64,000 bases of DNA from NCBI GenBank assembly GCA_910577325.1, contig CAJTMR010000012.1, positions 34,426 through 98,425 of the forward strand. The letters run 5' to 3'. How positions within the stretch are numbered: position 1 is the first letter of the stretch; each line of letters starts with the position of its first letter. A program made the position numbers and the translations under genes. Of this stretch, positions 46,464-54,778 are shown one piece after another. Below the pieces are notes generated by a model. The model had not been told where the DNA came from. It made no database searches and saw only the letters and a list, made by a program, of their open reading frames with translations. The stretch comes from an uncultured Parabacteroides sp. (lineage in GTDB: Bacteria; Bacteroidota; Bacteroidia; Bacteroidales; Tannerellaceae).

Positions 46464-47114
46464 ATGAAAACATTATCAGAAAAGGAATTTAACGAGTTCA
46501 ACGCAAAAGGATTATTCACGGACAGAGCGGAACAGGCAAAGAAAGCCCTGTTTCCCGTCATGCAGGAAGTACGAAAGTTTATACCCGGTGCGGAATACGG
46601 CTATCGTGTGATAGGCGGTCAATATCCCGAATTTTACGGTATTCAAATCGAGTTCACACAAAACGGCATCCGTTTTCATTTGAACAAGATACTCAAAGAA
46701 AACAAATACAAGATTGTCCCCGATATGGAACACTTTACGAACGTCAATCGCTACGACATCGAGAGGATAACCAACCAATATGAAAAGCCGTGTAATATCG
46801 GTACGTTCACCGCCAAGAAAGTGAACGACTGGATAAATTACTATACTCTGATATACAACCAAGTAGCGAAAGAAGAAGCGGAAAATGCGCAGAAAGTAGC
46901 CGATTTCCTTAAATCTATTGAGAACGAAGTTATAAGATGGGAAGCCAAAGACCATTCAAAAGGAACTATAACCCGCAATGGCTTATGCTTCACTTTCTAC
47001 ATAGAGAACGGACACCTTTCTTACAATTTATCCCTTAGTTATTGCGGTACGACTGACTATAACAAATTCCGGTTAATGGCTGACAACCAATTTTTCCCGA
47101 AAGGAAACTATTAA
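46464..47114 (+). CDS. Hypothetical mobile-element protein
   Basis: A 216-residue soluble protein (MKTLSEKEFNEFNAKGLFTD...) with no signal peptide or known motif. The middle (GAEYGYRVIGGQYPEFYGIQ) is aromatic-rich and the C-terminal part looks like beta strands with FYIENGHLSYNLSLSYCG. It lies between ardC and a small membrane protein with identical intergenic hairpins on both sides. Function unknown. Confidence 0.65.
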   Translation: MKTLSEKEFNEFNAKGLFTDRAEQAKKALFPVMQEVRKFIPGAEYGYRVIGGQYPEFYGIQIEFTQNGIRFHLNKILKENKYKIVPDMEHFTNVNRYDIERITNQYEKPCNIGTFTAKKVNDWINYYTLIYNQVAKEEAENAQKVADFLKSIENEVIRWEAKDHSKGTITRNGLCFTFYIENGHLSYNLSLSYCGTTDYNKFRLMADNQFFPKGNY

Positions 47115-47123
47115 ACAACAAAG

Positions 47124-47141
47124 GGCGGAGTAATCCGCCCG
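47124..47141 (+). repeat. Intergenic GNRA-loop hairpin, copy 2
   Basis: GGGCGGA-GTAA-TCCGCCC, 7-bp stem with a GTAA tetraloop, 9 bp after the upstream stop and about 15 bp before the next start. Confidence 0.8.
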
Positions 47142-47156
47142 CAACACCCCAAAAGA

Positions 47157-47366
47157 ATGAAAACGATACTCATTTACAAACTGATATACCGCCTAATCCT
47201 TTGGTCTGTGGTGATTTACTTTTTCACCACCACCGCAGGGCAGTTTTTCGCCTTATTCTTTGCCGCACTCCTGTTTTACTTTGTGGTACGGTTTATTCTC
47301 GCCCTTGTTTGGCGGTTGTTTGTGGGTATCGTTTTTGTGCTGATAATCATTCTTTTAATCTTTTAA
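47157..47366 (+). CDS. Small membrane protein
   Basis: 69 residues, almost wholly hydrophobic: two membrane helices (about 10-42 and 46-68) separated by a single Arg/Trp pair. It follows a hairpin at usual distance and precedes the SLOG gene by 11 bp. No family is recognised. Confidence 0.55.
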   Translation: MKTILIYKLIYRLILWSVVIYFFTTTAGQFFALFFAALLFYFVVRFILALVWRLFVGIVFVLIIILLIF

Positions 47367-47377
47367 AATATACCAAT

Positions 47378-48079
47378 ATGGAAACAAAGACATTCATCAA
47401 TAACGGAACAGCCGAAACCAAACTGTTTGGCGAAGAAACTTATATACAATGCTGTTTGGGAGCATTTCGGGGCGAAATATACTTCGATTACAAGTACCGC
47501 CACACCAACGGGCAGGAGTTTACAACCCTACGCAAGACGTTGGTACAATGCCGTGCCGAGCGTGATTTTTGGCTAAGGGAAAAGACCGTTTCTTTTTCGG
47601 GACACCGAGCCGAGAGAATGACAAGGAACAGCCCCGACACACAAAAACGGCTGATAGATATAGGCTTCGACACCTATACAGCGATAACCGAACTTTGCAA
47701 ACGTGACTATCATACGTTTTTATCGGGCATGGCGGACGGCTTCGACCTTATTGCAGCCGAGGAAGTTCTGAACGCAAAAAAGACGTTTCCTTACATTCAG
47801 CTAAAATGTGTACTTCCGTTCAAAGGACAGGCAGACCGATACACCCAAGCCGACAAACAGCGTTATAACGCCATTTTAGCCCAAGCGGACGAGGTGATAC
47901 TATTACAGGATGAATATTCAGACCGTTGTTTCTTGCGACGTAATAACTACCTGTTGGATAATTCCGCTTATCTCGTAGTCTTTTACGACAGCATCCCAAC
48001 GGGCGGAACTGCCTACACGTTACGCCATGCGATAGAACGGAAAATAGAGTTTCAGAACGTATGCTATAACCGCAAATAA
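47378..48079 (+). CDS. SLOG-family protein (DUF1273/YpsA-like)
   Basis: A 233-residue protein. From residue 65 the DUF1273 pattern is clear: VSFSGHRAERM, FLSGMADGFDLIAAEEVL, LKCVLPFKGQADRY and YLVVFYDSIPTGGTAYTLRH. SLOG Rossmann domains bind nucleotides or nucleotide-derived signals, and some are sensors in anti-phage systems; YpsA itself affects cell division in Bacillus. Its job on this element is unknown. ATG 47378 is used; the earlier frame overlaps the small membrane gene. Confidence 0.75.
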   Translation: METKTFINNGTAETKLFGEETYIQCCLGAFRGEIYFDYKYRHTNGQEFTTLRKTLVQCRAERDFWLREKTVSFSGHRAERMTRNSPDTQKRLIDIGFDTYTAITELCKRDYHTFLSGMADGFDLIAAEEVLNAKKTFPYIQLKCVLPFKGQADRYTQADKQRYNAILAQADEVILLQDEYSDRCFLRRNNYLLDNSAYLVVFYDSIPTGGTAYTLRHAIERKIEFQNVCYNRK

Positions 48080-48088
48080 GGCTCACAA

Positions 48089-48106
48089 GGGCGGAGCAGT
48101 CCGCCC
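48089..48106 (+). repeat. Intergenic hairpin, copy 3
   Basis: GGGCGGA-GCAG-TCCGCCC: same stem as copy 2 but the loop is GCAG, the only copy that breaks the GNRA rule. 9 bp after the upstream stop. Confidence 0.8.
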
Positions 48107-48107
48107 G

Positions 48108-48160
48108 CTACTTTCTTTCGGTGAGCCGAAGCGGTGAAAGAAAGATAGCAAAGAAACCAT
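48108..48160 (+). repeat. GAGCCG-AGCGG hairpin repeat, copy a
   Basis: CTACTTTCTTTC and GAAAGAAAGATAG arms enclose GGTGAGCCGAAGCGGT, then AGCAAAGAAACCA. Related copies at 50058 and 50130, and a distant one at 55836. Confidence 0.65.
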
Positions 48161-48202
48161 TTTATCAAACAGAATTTTAATCAACTTAAAAATAACAGAA
48201 TT

Positions 48203-49915
48203 ATGAAAGCAACAGTAAATCAATCAGCAGCAGAGAGAAACATCACATTAGTATCATTGGCAAACATTCAGCCGAGCAGTTTCAACCCCCGTAAATATTT
48301 CAGCGAACCCGCCCTGTATGAACTGGCGGAAAGCATCAAACAGCAGGGAGTTTTACAGCCTATCACCGTGCGCCCGATAGCCGACACAGACCGTTACGAG
48401 ATTGTTTTCGGTGAACGCAGATACCGTGCATCCGTCATTGCGGAAATGGAACAGATACCCGTCATTGTTTCGGAACTGACGGACGATGCAGCCGAAGATG
48501 CAGCCATAGCCGAGAACTTGCAGCGTGAGGACGTGACACCTATCGAGGAAGCCAACGCTTACCAGCGTTTGGTTGAAACAGGACGGCATACCGTCCAAAC
48601 ATTGGCGGTACTTTTCGGAAAGAACGAAAACTATATCCGTACCCGTTTAAAATTCACCGCCCTAATCCCCGAAATAGCTGAATTATTGGAAACGGACGAA
48701 ATCACCATCAGCGTAGCAGCCGAAATCTGCCGTTACGGGGAAGATATACAGCGTGAAGTGTACGAGAAACATTTGCAGGACGGGAACAACTACAACAGTT
48801 GGCGGGGACTGAAAGCTGCCGATGTTGCCAAACGGATAGAGAGCAACTATACCACCGATTTGCGTTACTATTCCTTTGACAAGACCGAGTGTGCAACGTG
48901 CGCCCACAATACGAACAACCTGCTTTTGTTTGCCGATGGCGGTTGCGGACATTGCGCCAACCGCACCTGTTTGGCTGAAATGAACGCATCTTTCCTCATG
49001 GAGAGAGCCGTCCAAATCATACGGCAACAGCCCAATGTTTCCCTTTGCCGTGACCGTTACAGCACCAACGAAACAGTAATAGAACGGTTAATCGCTTTAG
49101 GTTACGAGGTCGAAAACCTTGCAACATACACCGCTTTCCCCGTCAGCCCCCAAGAACCCAAAGAGGAAAATTTCAACAACCCCGAACGTTACGAGGAAGC
49201 CCGTACCCGTTACGAGCAGCAATGGGCGGACTACATGGAGAAGGAGGAAGAAATCACAGGACGGAGCGAAGCCGGAGAAATCACCGTTTACGCCAAGATA
49301 GGGAAACAGGAGATTACTTTCTGTTATGTGGAGAACGTAACCGAAGCGGACGGAACGCCCACCGAAACCACCCTTTCACCCGTTCAGAAGTTGGAGAAGC
49401 AGGACGAGCGCAACAGGGAGATAGCCGTAGAAAAGACGGTTGAAGATACCAAACGGCAGATAATGGAAGCCGACATAACGGGCGGCAAGTTCGGAGCGGA
49501 CGAGGAAAAGATATTCTATTTCTTCATGCTCTCCAATTTGCGGAGCGAACATTTTGCAGCCGCAGGTATCACCGAAGAAGGGAAACACTACCTCACGGAC
49601 GAGGACAAAATGAATATCGTGGAAAATCTCACCGTTAGGATAAAGACCATTATCCGCAGGGATTATCTGATAGCCAATTTCCGAAGCGCATACGGTAACA
49701 ATACCGAAGCATCCCTTTTACTTGATTTCGCCCGTAAGCACATGCCCGAAGAACTTTCAGCCATCGAAAGCGGATATAACGAAGTTTACGAGAAACGACA
49801 CCAACGCATCGAGGAACGCAAAGCCGTTCTTTTGGTACAGGAAAAGACAAAGGCAAAAGGGCATGAAATCACCCAACCCGAAGAACAACCGCAACCCGAA
49901 GGGATTGCAGCCTAA
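48203..49915 (+). CDS. ParB-like partition/regulatory protein
   Basis: A 570-residue protein. ParB/Sulfiredoxin nuclease-like N-domain with QPSSFNPRKYF, LAESIKQQGVLQPITVRPI, GERRYRAS (about 71-78) and ENLQREDVTPIEEANAY; helix-turn-helix HTVQTLAVLFGKNENYIRTR (about 132-151). A Cys cluster CATCAH ... CGHCANRTC (about 233-260) could bind zinc. The C-terminal third is acidic and helical. Probably acts in maintenance or gene control of the element; no ParA partner lies next to it. Confidence 0.85.
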   Translation: MKATVNQSAAERNITLVSLANIQPSSFNPRKYFSEPALYELAESIKQQGVLQPITVRPIADTDRYEIVFGERRYRASVIAEMEQIPVIVSELTDDAAEDAAIAENLQREDVTPIEEANAYQRLVETGRHTVQTLAVLFGKNENYIRTRLKFTALIPEIAELLETDEITISVAAEICRYGEDIQREVYEKHLQDGNNYNSWRGLKAADVAKRIESNYTTDLRYYSFDKTECATCAHNTNNLLLFADGGCGHCANRTCLAEMNASFLMERAVQIIRQQPNVSLCRDRYSTNETVIERLIALGYEVENLATYTAFPVSPQEPKEENFNNPERYEEARTRYEQQWADYMEKEEEITGRSEAGEITVYAKIGKQEITFCYVENVTEADGTPTETTLSPVQKLEKQDERNREIAVEKTVEDTKRQIMEADITGGKFGADEEKIFYFFMLSNLRSEHFAAAGITEEGKHYLTDEDKMNIVENLTVRIKTIIRRDYLIANFRSAYGNNTEASLLLDFARKHMPEELSAIESGYNEVYEKRHQRIEERKAVLLVQEKTKAKGHEITQPEEQPQPEGIAA

Positions 49916-49930
49916 CCCAACAGAGAGCAA

Positions 49931-49948
49931 GGGCGGAGAAATCCGCCC
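49931..49948 (+). repeat. Intergenic GNRA-loop hairpin, copy 4
   Basis: GGGCGGA-GAAA-TCCGCCC, 15 bp after the ParB-like gene stop. No gene follows in the same direction, so the structure is not simply a ribosome-binding element. Confidence 0.8.
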
Positions 49949-50057
49949 GCTACTTTCTTTCTACTCTTTTGTTTCATCGCCGGAAGTTCGGGACGGGTAG
50001 CGATCCGCCCGGACTTCTTTTTTTACCGCCCTTTGTTCTTTACCGGATATTTTGCCG

Positions 50058-50110
50058 GACTTCTTTCTTTCGTGAGCCGTAGCGGAAAAGACAAGAAGCA
50101 AAGAAACCAC
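50058..50110 (+). repeat. GAGCCG-AGCGG hairpin repeat, copy b
   Basis: ACTTCTTTCTTTCGTGAGCC, GTAGCGGAAAAG, then AGCAAAGAAACCAC. Shares the CGTGAGCCGTAGCGG core and the AGCAAAGAAACCA tail with copy a. Confidence 0.65.
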
Positions 50111-50129
50111 CTTTTCAACCGGATTTTCC

Positions 50130-50180
50130 ACTACTTTCTTCGTGACGCTGTGGCGGAAAAGCAAAGTAGCAAAGAACCAA
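50130..50180 (+). repeat. GAGCCG-AGCGG hairpin repeat, copy c
   Basis: CTACTTTCTTCGTGACGCTG, TGGCGGAAAAGC, then AAAGTAGCAAAGAACCAA. CTACTTT pairs with AAAGTAG. It ends at the stop codon of the AT-rich gene. Confidence 0.6.
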
Positions 50181-50182
50181 CT

Positions 50183-52429
50183 TTATTTAAGTGCAATTAT
50201 ATCGTTCACCTCGTTTTCTACTCCTTGTTCTTTATACTGTGAACTAATATTGAACTGAATAATTTCACGCTCTTTTTTCCAATGAATTATAGCATGAAAA
50301 GCTATCGTTACTTGTACCTTAGTTTCATCATCACTAATTTTCCATTCATCTTTTAAAGACTTATTTTCTGGCAAACTCAAATCAATTATAGAAGTGTACA
50401 AATTTATATTTTCATTTATTAATTGTAGATGTTCTTTCTTTATATCCTCTGAATTAGGTTTTTTATAACTTATATAAGGCAAATATCTTTTTTTCAAAAC
50501 GAACAACACATTTCTAATATTAGATGTAGAATGTAATTTGCAATAATATGTTTCAAAATTCTCTTTTAATAGATTGTCTATTGGAATATCTATATTAATT
50601 GCGATTATAATTATATCATCAATATTTATACTGTTCAGACTCCTTTCTATACCTTTTACTATGTTATTTGAATTTAAAAGATAGCTTCTTGTTCTTGCCA
50701 TAATAAATGAATTAGGAATATAGCGTTTTATCACTTCTCTCGCCAAATGACCAGCAAAAACAGAATCATAATTCAAATGTGGTATATCATTATCTACAAA
50801 AGCTGACTTTTCAAAAAGTATTTGTGAACCAGATATTGCAGTTTTTATCTCATTATCTATTTCTTTATCTTCTTCATTAATAAATATTTTGTCATATTCT
50901 TTAAACGCATTGCTTACAATTTTATTAGTCGTATCGTTGAATATCTTTATCTTATCTTTTGACAAAGGAGTATTTTTCTTTAATTTGTTAATTTCTAAAT
51001 CAATAGTATTAGTCAGTCCCTCTATGAATTTATAAACCGATTCCTTTTTTATTAATTCTCTATAACCTAATTGTTCTAACAACTCTGAATTATATGTTAT
51101 TTCCAAGAAGTAATGTTCAAACGTAGGCAGCAACTCTTTTAATTGTAATAATTCATATATCTTATCAGAGAAACGAGGTAATGAAGTAAAATCTTGATAA
51201 GTATAACTTTTATTGAGCGAAAACTGTCGTATAAATAGAATTACAATATATTTACATATCCAGTTATTCACTTGACGTCTTATTCCCAAGTTATCAAGTT
51301 CTGGGAAATAGTATTTCACATCCATAGGTGGGTTGCTTCTTAAATCGTCATAGAATATTTGAAACCACCTAAAAACCTCAGTCATTGTTTGAGGTAACAA
51401 TGGGTATGAAGCAGGCATACTTTGTGAATATGTAAGAATATATTTTAAAGTACTATACTGTTTTCCATACAATAAAAGTCCACCTAAAGCATAATGAAAT
51501 TCTAAAAAGCGGTCTCTTTCCTTTTCCCTATCCTCTATTTCTTTAGTATTGGTTATTTGACAATCAGTATTATATCTCGAATCTATTTTTTCCAGTTTAT
51601 AAGTAAAATACTGAAAAGAGTTAGCCCAAAACAGTTTGACTAATCGAGGATTTGTATATATGTTATAAATATTCAACCATAGTTGAGAGTATGTAGCCTC
51701 TGATATTTTGATTTGTTCAAAATCATCTCCTAATAACCATATTCCACTAACAGCACGATGCTGAATAGCTAAAAGTTTAGGATTTTGTTTGTTACTTAAA
51801 TCCCTATTTAATTTATATATCATTGTATATAAATCAATAGGATAAACTAAATCTTGTGTTTTATCATGCTCTTTGCGAATAGCAGTAAATAGCTCGTGAT
51901 AAAAATTCAATAAGGTTTCTTGTAAATGTTCATCTTGTTTTTCTATTGTATAATAAGTAAAATCATTTATGGCTTTCAAACAATATAAATTTACCTCTGA
52001 ATCTTTATCTGTATTTGAATATTTATTAATTATATGTTTTAAGATAGTAGTAGCTTTTCCGTTAAATAACAACACCTTATTTAACCATATAAAAAAGATA
52101 GTAGTCAAACAAGAAGTCGATAGTAGCACCAATATATCGGCAGAATTATTAATAATCCAATTATCCCAGCCGAATAGTGGTTCCAATCTAAAAACCAAGA
52201 AGGCTAAAATTAGGATATTCAAATATAGCATAAATTGAAAAGTTGATACCTTCTTACTTCCCAACTTAATTTCATTTTGCGGGAACTCTGTATTGAATAC
52301 ATTTGATAAATAATCCGAAGAATATTTATCTCCAATATTGGAAATCTTATCAATTATAATAGGATAAGCGATACCAAGAATAGCAGTATCTATAGCAATA
52401 CATATTTCAGCAATATTCTCTAAACTCAT
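50183..52429 (-). CDS. AT-rich orphan membrane protein, 748 residues
   Basis: Three hydrophobic segments lie near the N-terminus (about 7-26, 66-84 and 96-117), followed by a 630-residue soluble, Ile/Asn/Lys-rich helical region. No known domain is recognised. The base composition is far more A+T than the genes on both sides, a sign of separate acquisition. It sits between the ParB-like gene and the tra operon, on its own transcription unit (terminator hairpin upstream). It may be cargo, possibly defence or abortive infection, by position only. Confidence 0.7.
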   Translation of the reverse strand: MSLENIAEICIAIDTAILGIAYPIIIDKISNIGDKYSSDYLSNVFNTEFPQNEIKLGSKKVSTFQFMLYLNILILAFLVFRLEPLFGWDNWIINNSADILVLLSTSCLTTIFFIWLNKVLLFNGKATTILKHIINKYSNTDKDSEVNLYCLKAINDFTYYTIEKQDEHLQETLLNFYHELFTAIRKEHDKTQDLVYPIDLYTMIYKLNRDLSNKQNPKLLAIQHRAVSGIWLLGDDFEQIKISEATYSQLWLNIYNIYTNPRLVKLFWANSFQYFTYKLEKIDSRYNTDCQITNTKEIEDREKERDRFLEFHYALGGLLLYGKQYSTLKYILTYSQSMPASYPLLPQTMTEVFRWFQIFYDDLRSNPPMDVKYYFPELDNLGIRRQVNNWICKYIVILFIRQFSLNKSYTYQDFTSLPRFSDKIYELLQLKELLPTFEHYFLEITYNSELLEQLGYRELIKKESVYKFIEGLTNTIDLEINKLKKNTPLSKDKIKIFNDTTNKIVSNAFKEYDKIFINEEDKEIDNEIKTAISGSQILFEKSAFVDNDIPHLNYDSVFAGHLAREVIKRYIPNSFIMARTRSYLLNSNNIVKGIERSLNSINIDDIIIIAINIDIPIDNLLKENFETYYCKLHSTSNIRNVLFVLKKRYLPYISYKKPNSEDIKKEHLQLINENINLYTSIIDLSLPENKSLKDEWKISDDETKVQVTIAFHAIIHWKKEREIIQFNISSQYKEQGVENEVNDIIALK

Positions 52430-52497
52430 TTATACTAACATTTTAAATTACGCAAAAGTACTCATTCAGTTTTATAAACTGGTTATTTATTCATAAG

Positions 52498-52554
52498 AAA
52501 ATTGGTTGTGTACAAAAATAGCCTGTTAGGTTATTTTTGTACACAACCAATTTT
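52498..52554 (-). terminator. Strong bidirectional terminator hairpin
   Basis: A perfect 23-bp stem (52498-52520 with 52532-52554) begins AAAATTGGTTGTG and has an 11-nt loop. A/T-runs lie at both ends, so it can terminate in both directions; it closes the minus-strand tra operon and isolates the AT-rich gene. Confidence 0.88.
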
Positions 52555-52578
52555 TTGTTATTGCCATTCATCCAGCCA

Positions 52579-53727
52579 TCACATCCGCAATCCTCTTTTC
52601 CGTTCCTGCCGGATAGCCGAGAAAGAAAAGTCCTGTTTCTCCTTGTCGAACTTCACCGCCTTGTCTTTCTGTACCCCGTCCGGCGTTTCCATCCGGCGCA
52701 CGTTCAGCGGCTTCCCGTTGTAGAAGTCCGTCATTTGTTGGTACGTGAACTTTTCCCCTGTCCGTGCTTCCATCATTTTGCAGAGCGAATACACGTTGCA
52801 CCCGTTTTTCACGCTTTCCGGTATCAAGTCCGGACGTTGGGCTGTTTCTTGGGGATAGAGTTTTGCTGCCAGCAGGCAGATTTCCGGTGAACGCTCCGCT
52901 TTCGGAAGCAGGGCGAATGACATCCAGCTATGTTCCGCACATTTCCGGTACAACCTTTCCGTTTTCAGTTCCGCACGTACCTTTTCACCCGCAAGGGCTT
53001 CCGTACCTGCTTCCTTTACCGCCTTTTCAGCCCGTTCCACGGTTTGCAGATGGGCAGGCAGCACACCCAAACACCGTCCGTCCTGTTCGATGGCATAGTC
53101 CGCTATCCGGCTGTCAATAATTCCCGGTGCAAGGGCACTCAATACTTCCGGCAGTTCAACATCGCCGCACCCGTTATTCGCCTTGATATATTCCAGACAA
53201 ATATCCGGGAACGGCACATAGTGCAACAGTTCCAAGTTTTCATAAGCCAAATCTGCACTGTTATCAAGTGCAAGACGGCACATTTCCGGCGTTTTCACCT
53301 CTTCCGGCACGTGTGCCAGTTCCCAGCCGTCTTGCCGGACGGCAGCCATGCACCTCTCACTCGTGCGTTCAAACCGACACAATCTTTCCAGAGAATAATC
53401 CCCGTTCTCCGTTTCGTCCCGATACCTTCCCGTTCTATGGCTATATTCCCGGACAAGTTCACTCAACCTGCGGATAGGAAGCTCTGTTTTTGAACTGATA
53501 CCCAACGGTATCAGTTCTTCATCACTTTTCAGCAACATATTGCCGTTGTGTATCGTCCCGTGCCAAACCAGCCAAAGCGGAGTTACGGACAAGGCTTGCG
53601 GGGTAAACCGTTGAAAGTCCAGCTTTTCCCCGTCTGTAAATCCCATCCGTTTAAATTCCTCTTTCGCCTGTTCACACCCCATATCTATATTAAGAAGATA
53701 CACCCCCGGAACTGTATTCTCTTTCAT
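52579..53727 (-). CDS. Hypothetical protein at the end of the tra operon
   Basis: A 382-residue soluble protein. N-terminal part: PGVYLLNIDMGCEQAKEEFK, then helical repeats like PEMCRLALDNSADLAYENLE and PDICLEYIKANNGCG and SPEICLLAAKLYP, spaced about 40 residues, similar to DUF4116-type repeats. The C-terminus (GKPLNVRRMETPDGVQ) is short and basic. No catalytic motif seen. It lies just after traQ, ending the operon; no traP (primase) is found here. Confidence 0.65.
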   Translation of the reverse strand: MKENTVPGVYLLNIDMGCEQAKEEFKRMGFTDGEKLDFQRFTPQALSVTPLWLVWHGTIHNGNMLLKSDEELIPLGISSKTELPIRRLSELVREYSHRTGRYRDETENGDYSLERLCRFERTSERCMAAVRQDGWELAHVPEEVKTPEMCRLALDNSADLAYENLELLHYVPFPDICLEYIKANNGCGDVELPEVLSALAPGIIDSRIADYAIEQDGRCLGVLPAHLQTVERAEKAVKEAGTEALAGEKVRAELKTERLYRKCAEHSWMSFALLPKAERSPEICLLAAKLYPQETAQRPDLIPESVKNGCNVYSLCKMMEARTGEKFTYQQMTDFYNGKPLNVRRMETPDGVQKDKAVKFDKEKQDFSFSAIRQERKRGLRM

Positions 53728-53742
53728 TGTTTACCTTTTTAG

Positions 53743-54174
53743 TCATTCTTCCGAATTGTCATTATTAAAACTTAGCTCCAGTTCCACCGCCTGCCCGAAC
53801 GAATCTTCCACCCACACCTTCAAACTGCTCTGATCGTCCGACTGCGAAGTAAAATACAGCCGGAACGTTTCTTTCTCCAGCGGGTAACGGTCATTCGGTA
53901 ACAGCACCGTGCCATCATCCAGTTTAAGCGTGCCTTTCCCGTCATACAGGAACCAGCGTATCGTGTACTCCGTATCTTCCCAGCGTCCATCCCGTTTGAG
54001 TTCACAGCGGATTTCCGCCGTCTCGTTCACCTTCAACTTCTTCGGAACGGGCATCGTTTCCACCGTGAACGGGTATCTCGTCTGAATATCCAACTGGCTA
54101 TTACAGGCACACACAAGCACGAGGGCGGCCACTATGTAGCAGCCCACGAGCATTTGATAAATTATCTTCTTCAT
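53743..54174 (-). CDS. traQ: TraQ-like conjugation lipoprotein (DUF3872)
   Basis: A 143-residue lipoprotein (lipobox VLVCAC) followed by SQLDIQTRYPFTVETMPVPK and ETAEIRCELKRDGRWEDTEY, the DUF3872/TraQ pattern. The ATG at 54174 is chosen; an in-frame ATG at 54180 is possible, and the longer frame overlaps traO. It is a small envelope component of the Bacteroidetes transfer apparatus. Confidence 0.82.
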   Translation of the reverse strand: MKKIIYQMLVGCYIVAALVLVCACNSQLDIQTRYPFTVETMPVPKKLKVNETAEIRCELKRDGRWEDTEYTIRWFLYDGKGTLKLDDGTVLLPNDRYPLEKETFRLYFTSQSDDQSSLKVWVEDSFGQAVELELSFNNDNSEE

Positions 54175-54191
54175 ATACATAATTATAGTAG

Positions 54192-54773
54192 TTATCGAAT
54201 CATAAAACGTAGTCCCACGGCAATTTGCGAATGAAATTTTCCGCAATCACCCCCGAACAGCATCCTTTGCCGTCCGTTTACCAGCAAGACAATCCTGTCC
54301 GTCAGGTATGCGGACAATTCCAACGTCAGCGCACCCCCGTAAATGAAATTATCCCCGTCCGGCAGCCGCGAACCGTCCGGCATCATCTGTTCGCCCCAGT
54401 TCACCGTTTCATACCCGGCAAGGGCGGACAATCCCAGTGCCGCAAAAAATGTCTTCTTCCTGTCCGAAAGGAAGTTCAGGTAATACCCGCCTTCCCCCGT
54501 GAACTGGCTGACCGGATAAAGGCTGCCCCGGTAGTCGTACCGCTTTTCCAGATACTCCGCACCGACCACCCAATGATGGGCGTTTTTCGTGTAAGTGCTT
54601 ACCGCTATCCCGGCATGATAGCCGAAACCGTTGCCGTTTTTCCAGCGCAGATCGTCCGAAAGTCCGCCCGTGAACTGTATTCCCCTCATTCCGGGCAGGC
54701 ATCTCTGGGCGTGTGCCTGGTTAAAATGCAGGCACACCCCGAAGAGCATGATAATCAACAATACCCTTTTCAT
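54192..54773 (-). CDS. traO: Conjugative transposon protein TraO
   Basis: A 193-residue protein with signal peptide (MKRVLLIIMLFGVCLHFNQA). Mature part: GMRGIQFTGGLSDDL, GAEYLEKRYDYRG, YLNFLSDRKKTFFAALGLSA, an outer-membrane beta-barrel-like repeat of alternating residues typical for TraO. It is part of the mating-pair apparatus. 5 bp separate it from traN. Confidence 0.85.
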   Translation of the reverse strand: MKRVLLIIMLFGVCLHFNQAHAQRCLPGMRGIQFTGGLSDDLRWKNGNGFGYHAGIAVSTYTKNAHHWVVGAEYLEKRYDYRGSLYPVSQFTGEGGYYLNFLSDRKKTFFAALGLSALAGYETVNWGEQMMPDGSRLPDGDNFIYGGALTLELSAYLTDRIVLLVNGRQRMLFGGDCGKFHSQIAVGLRFMIR

Positions 54774-54778
54774 ACCAT

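Noticed and set aside
52498..52554. Hairpin read as a transposon end or att site
   Set aside because: Loop size, A/T-runs on both sides and its place between two transcription units fit a bidirectional terminator better.
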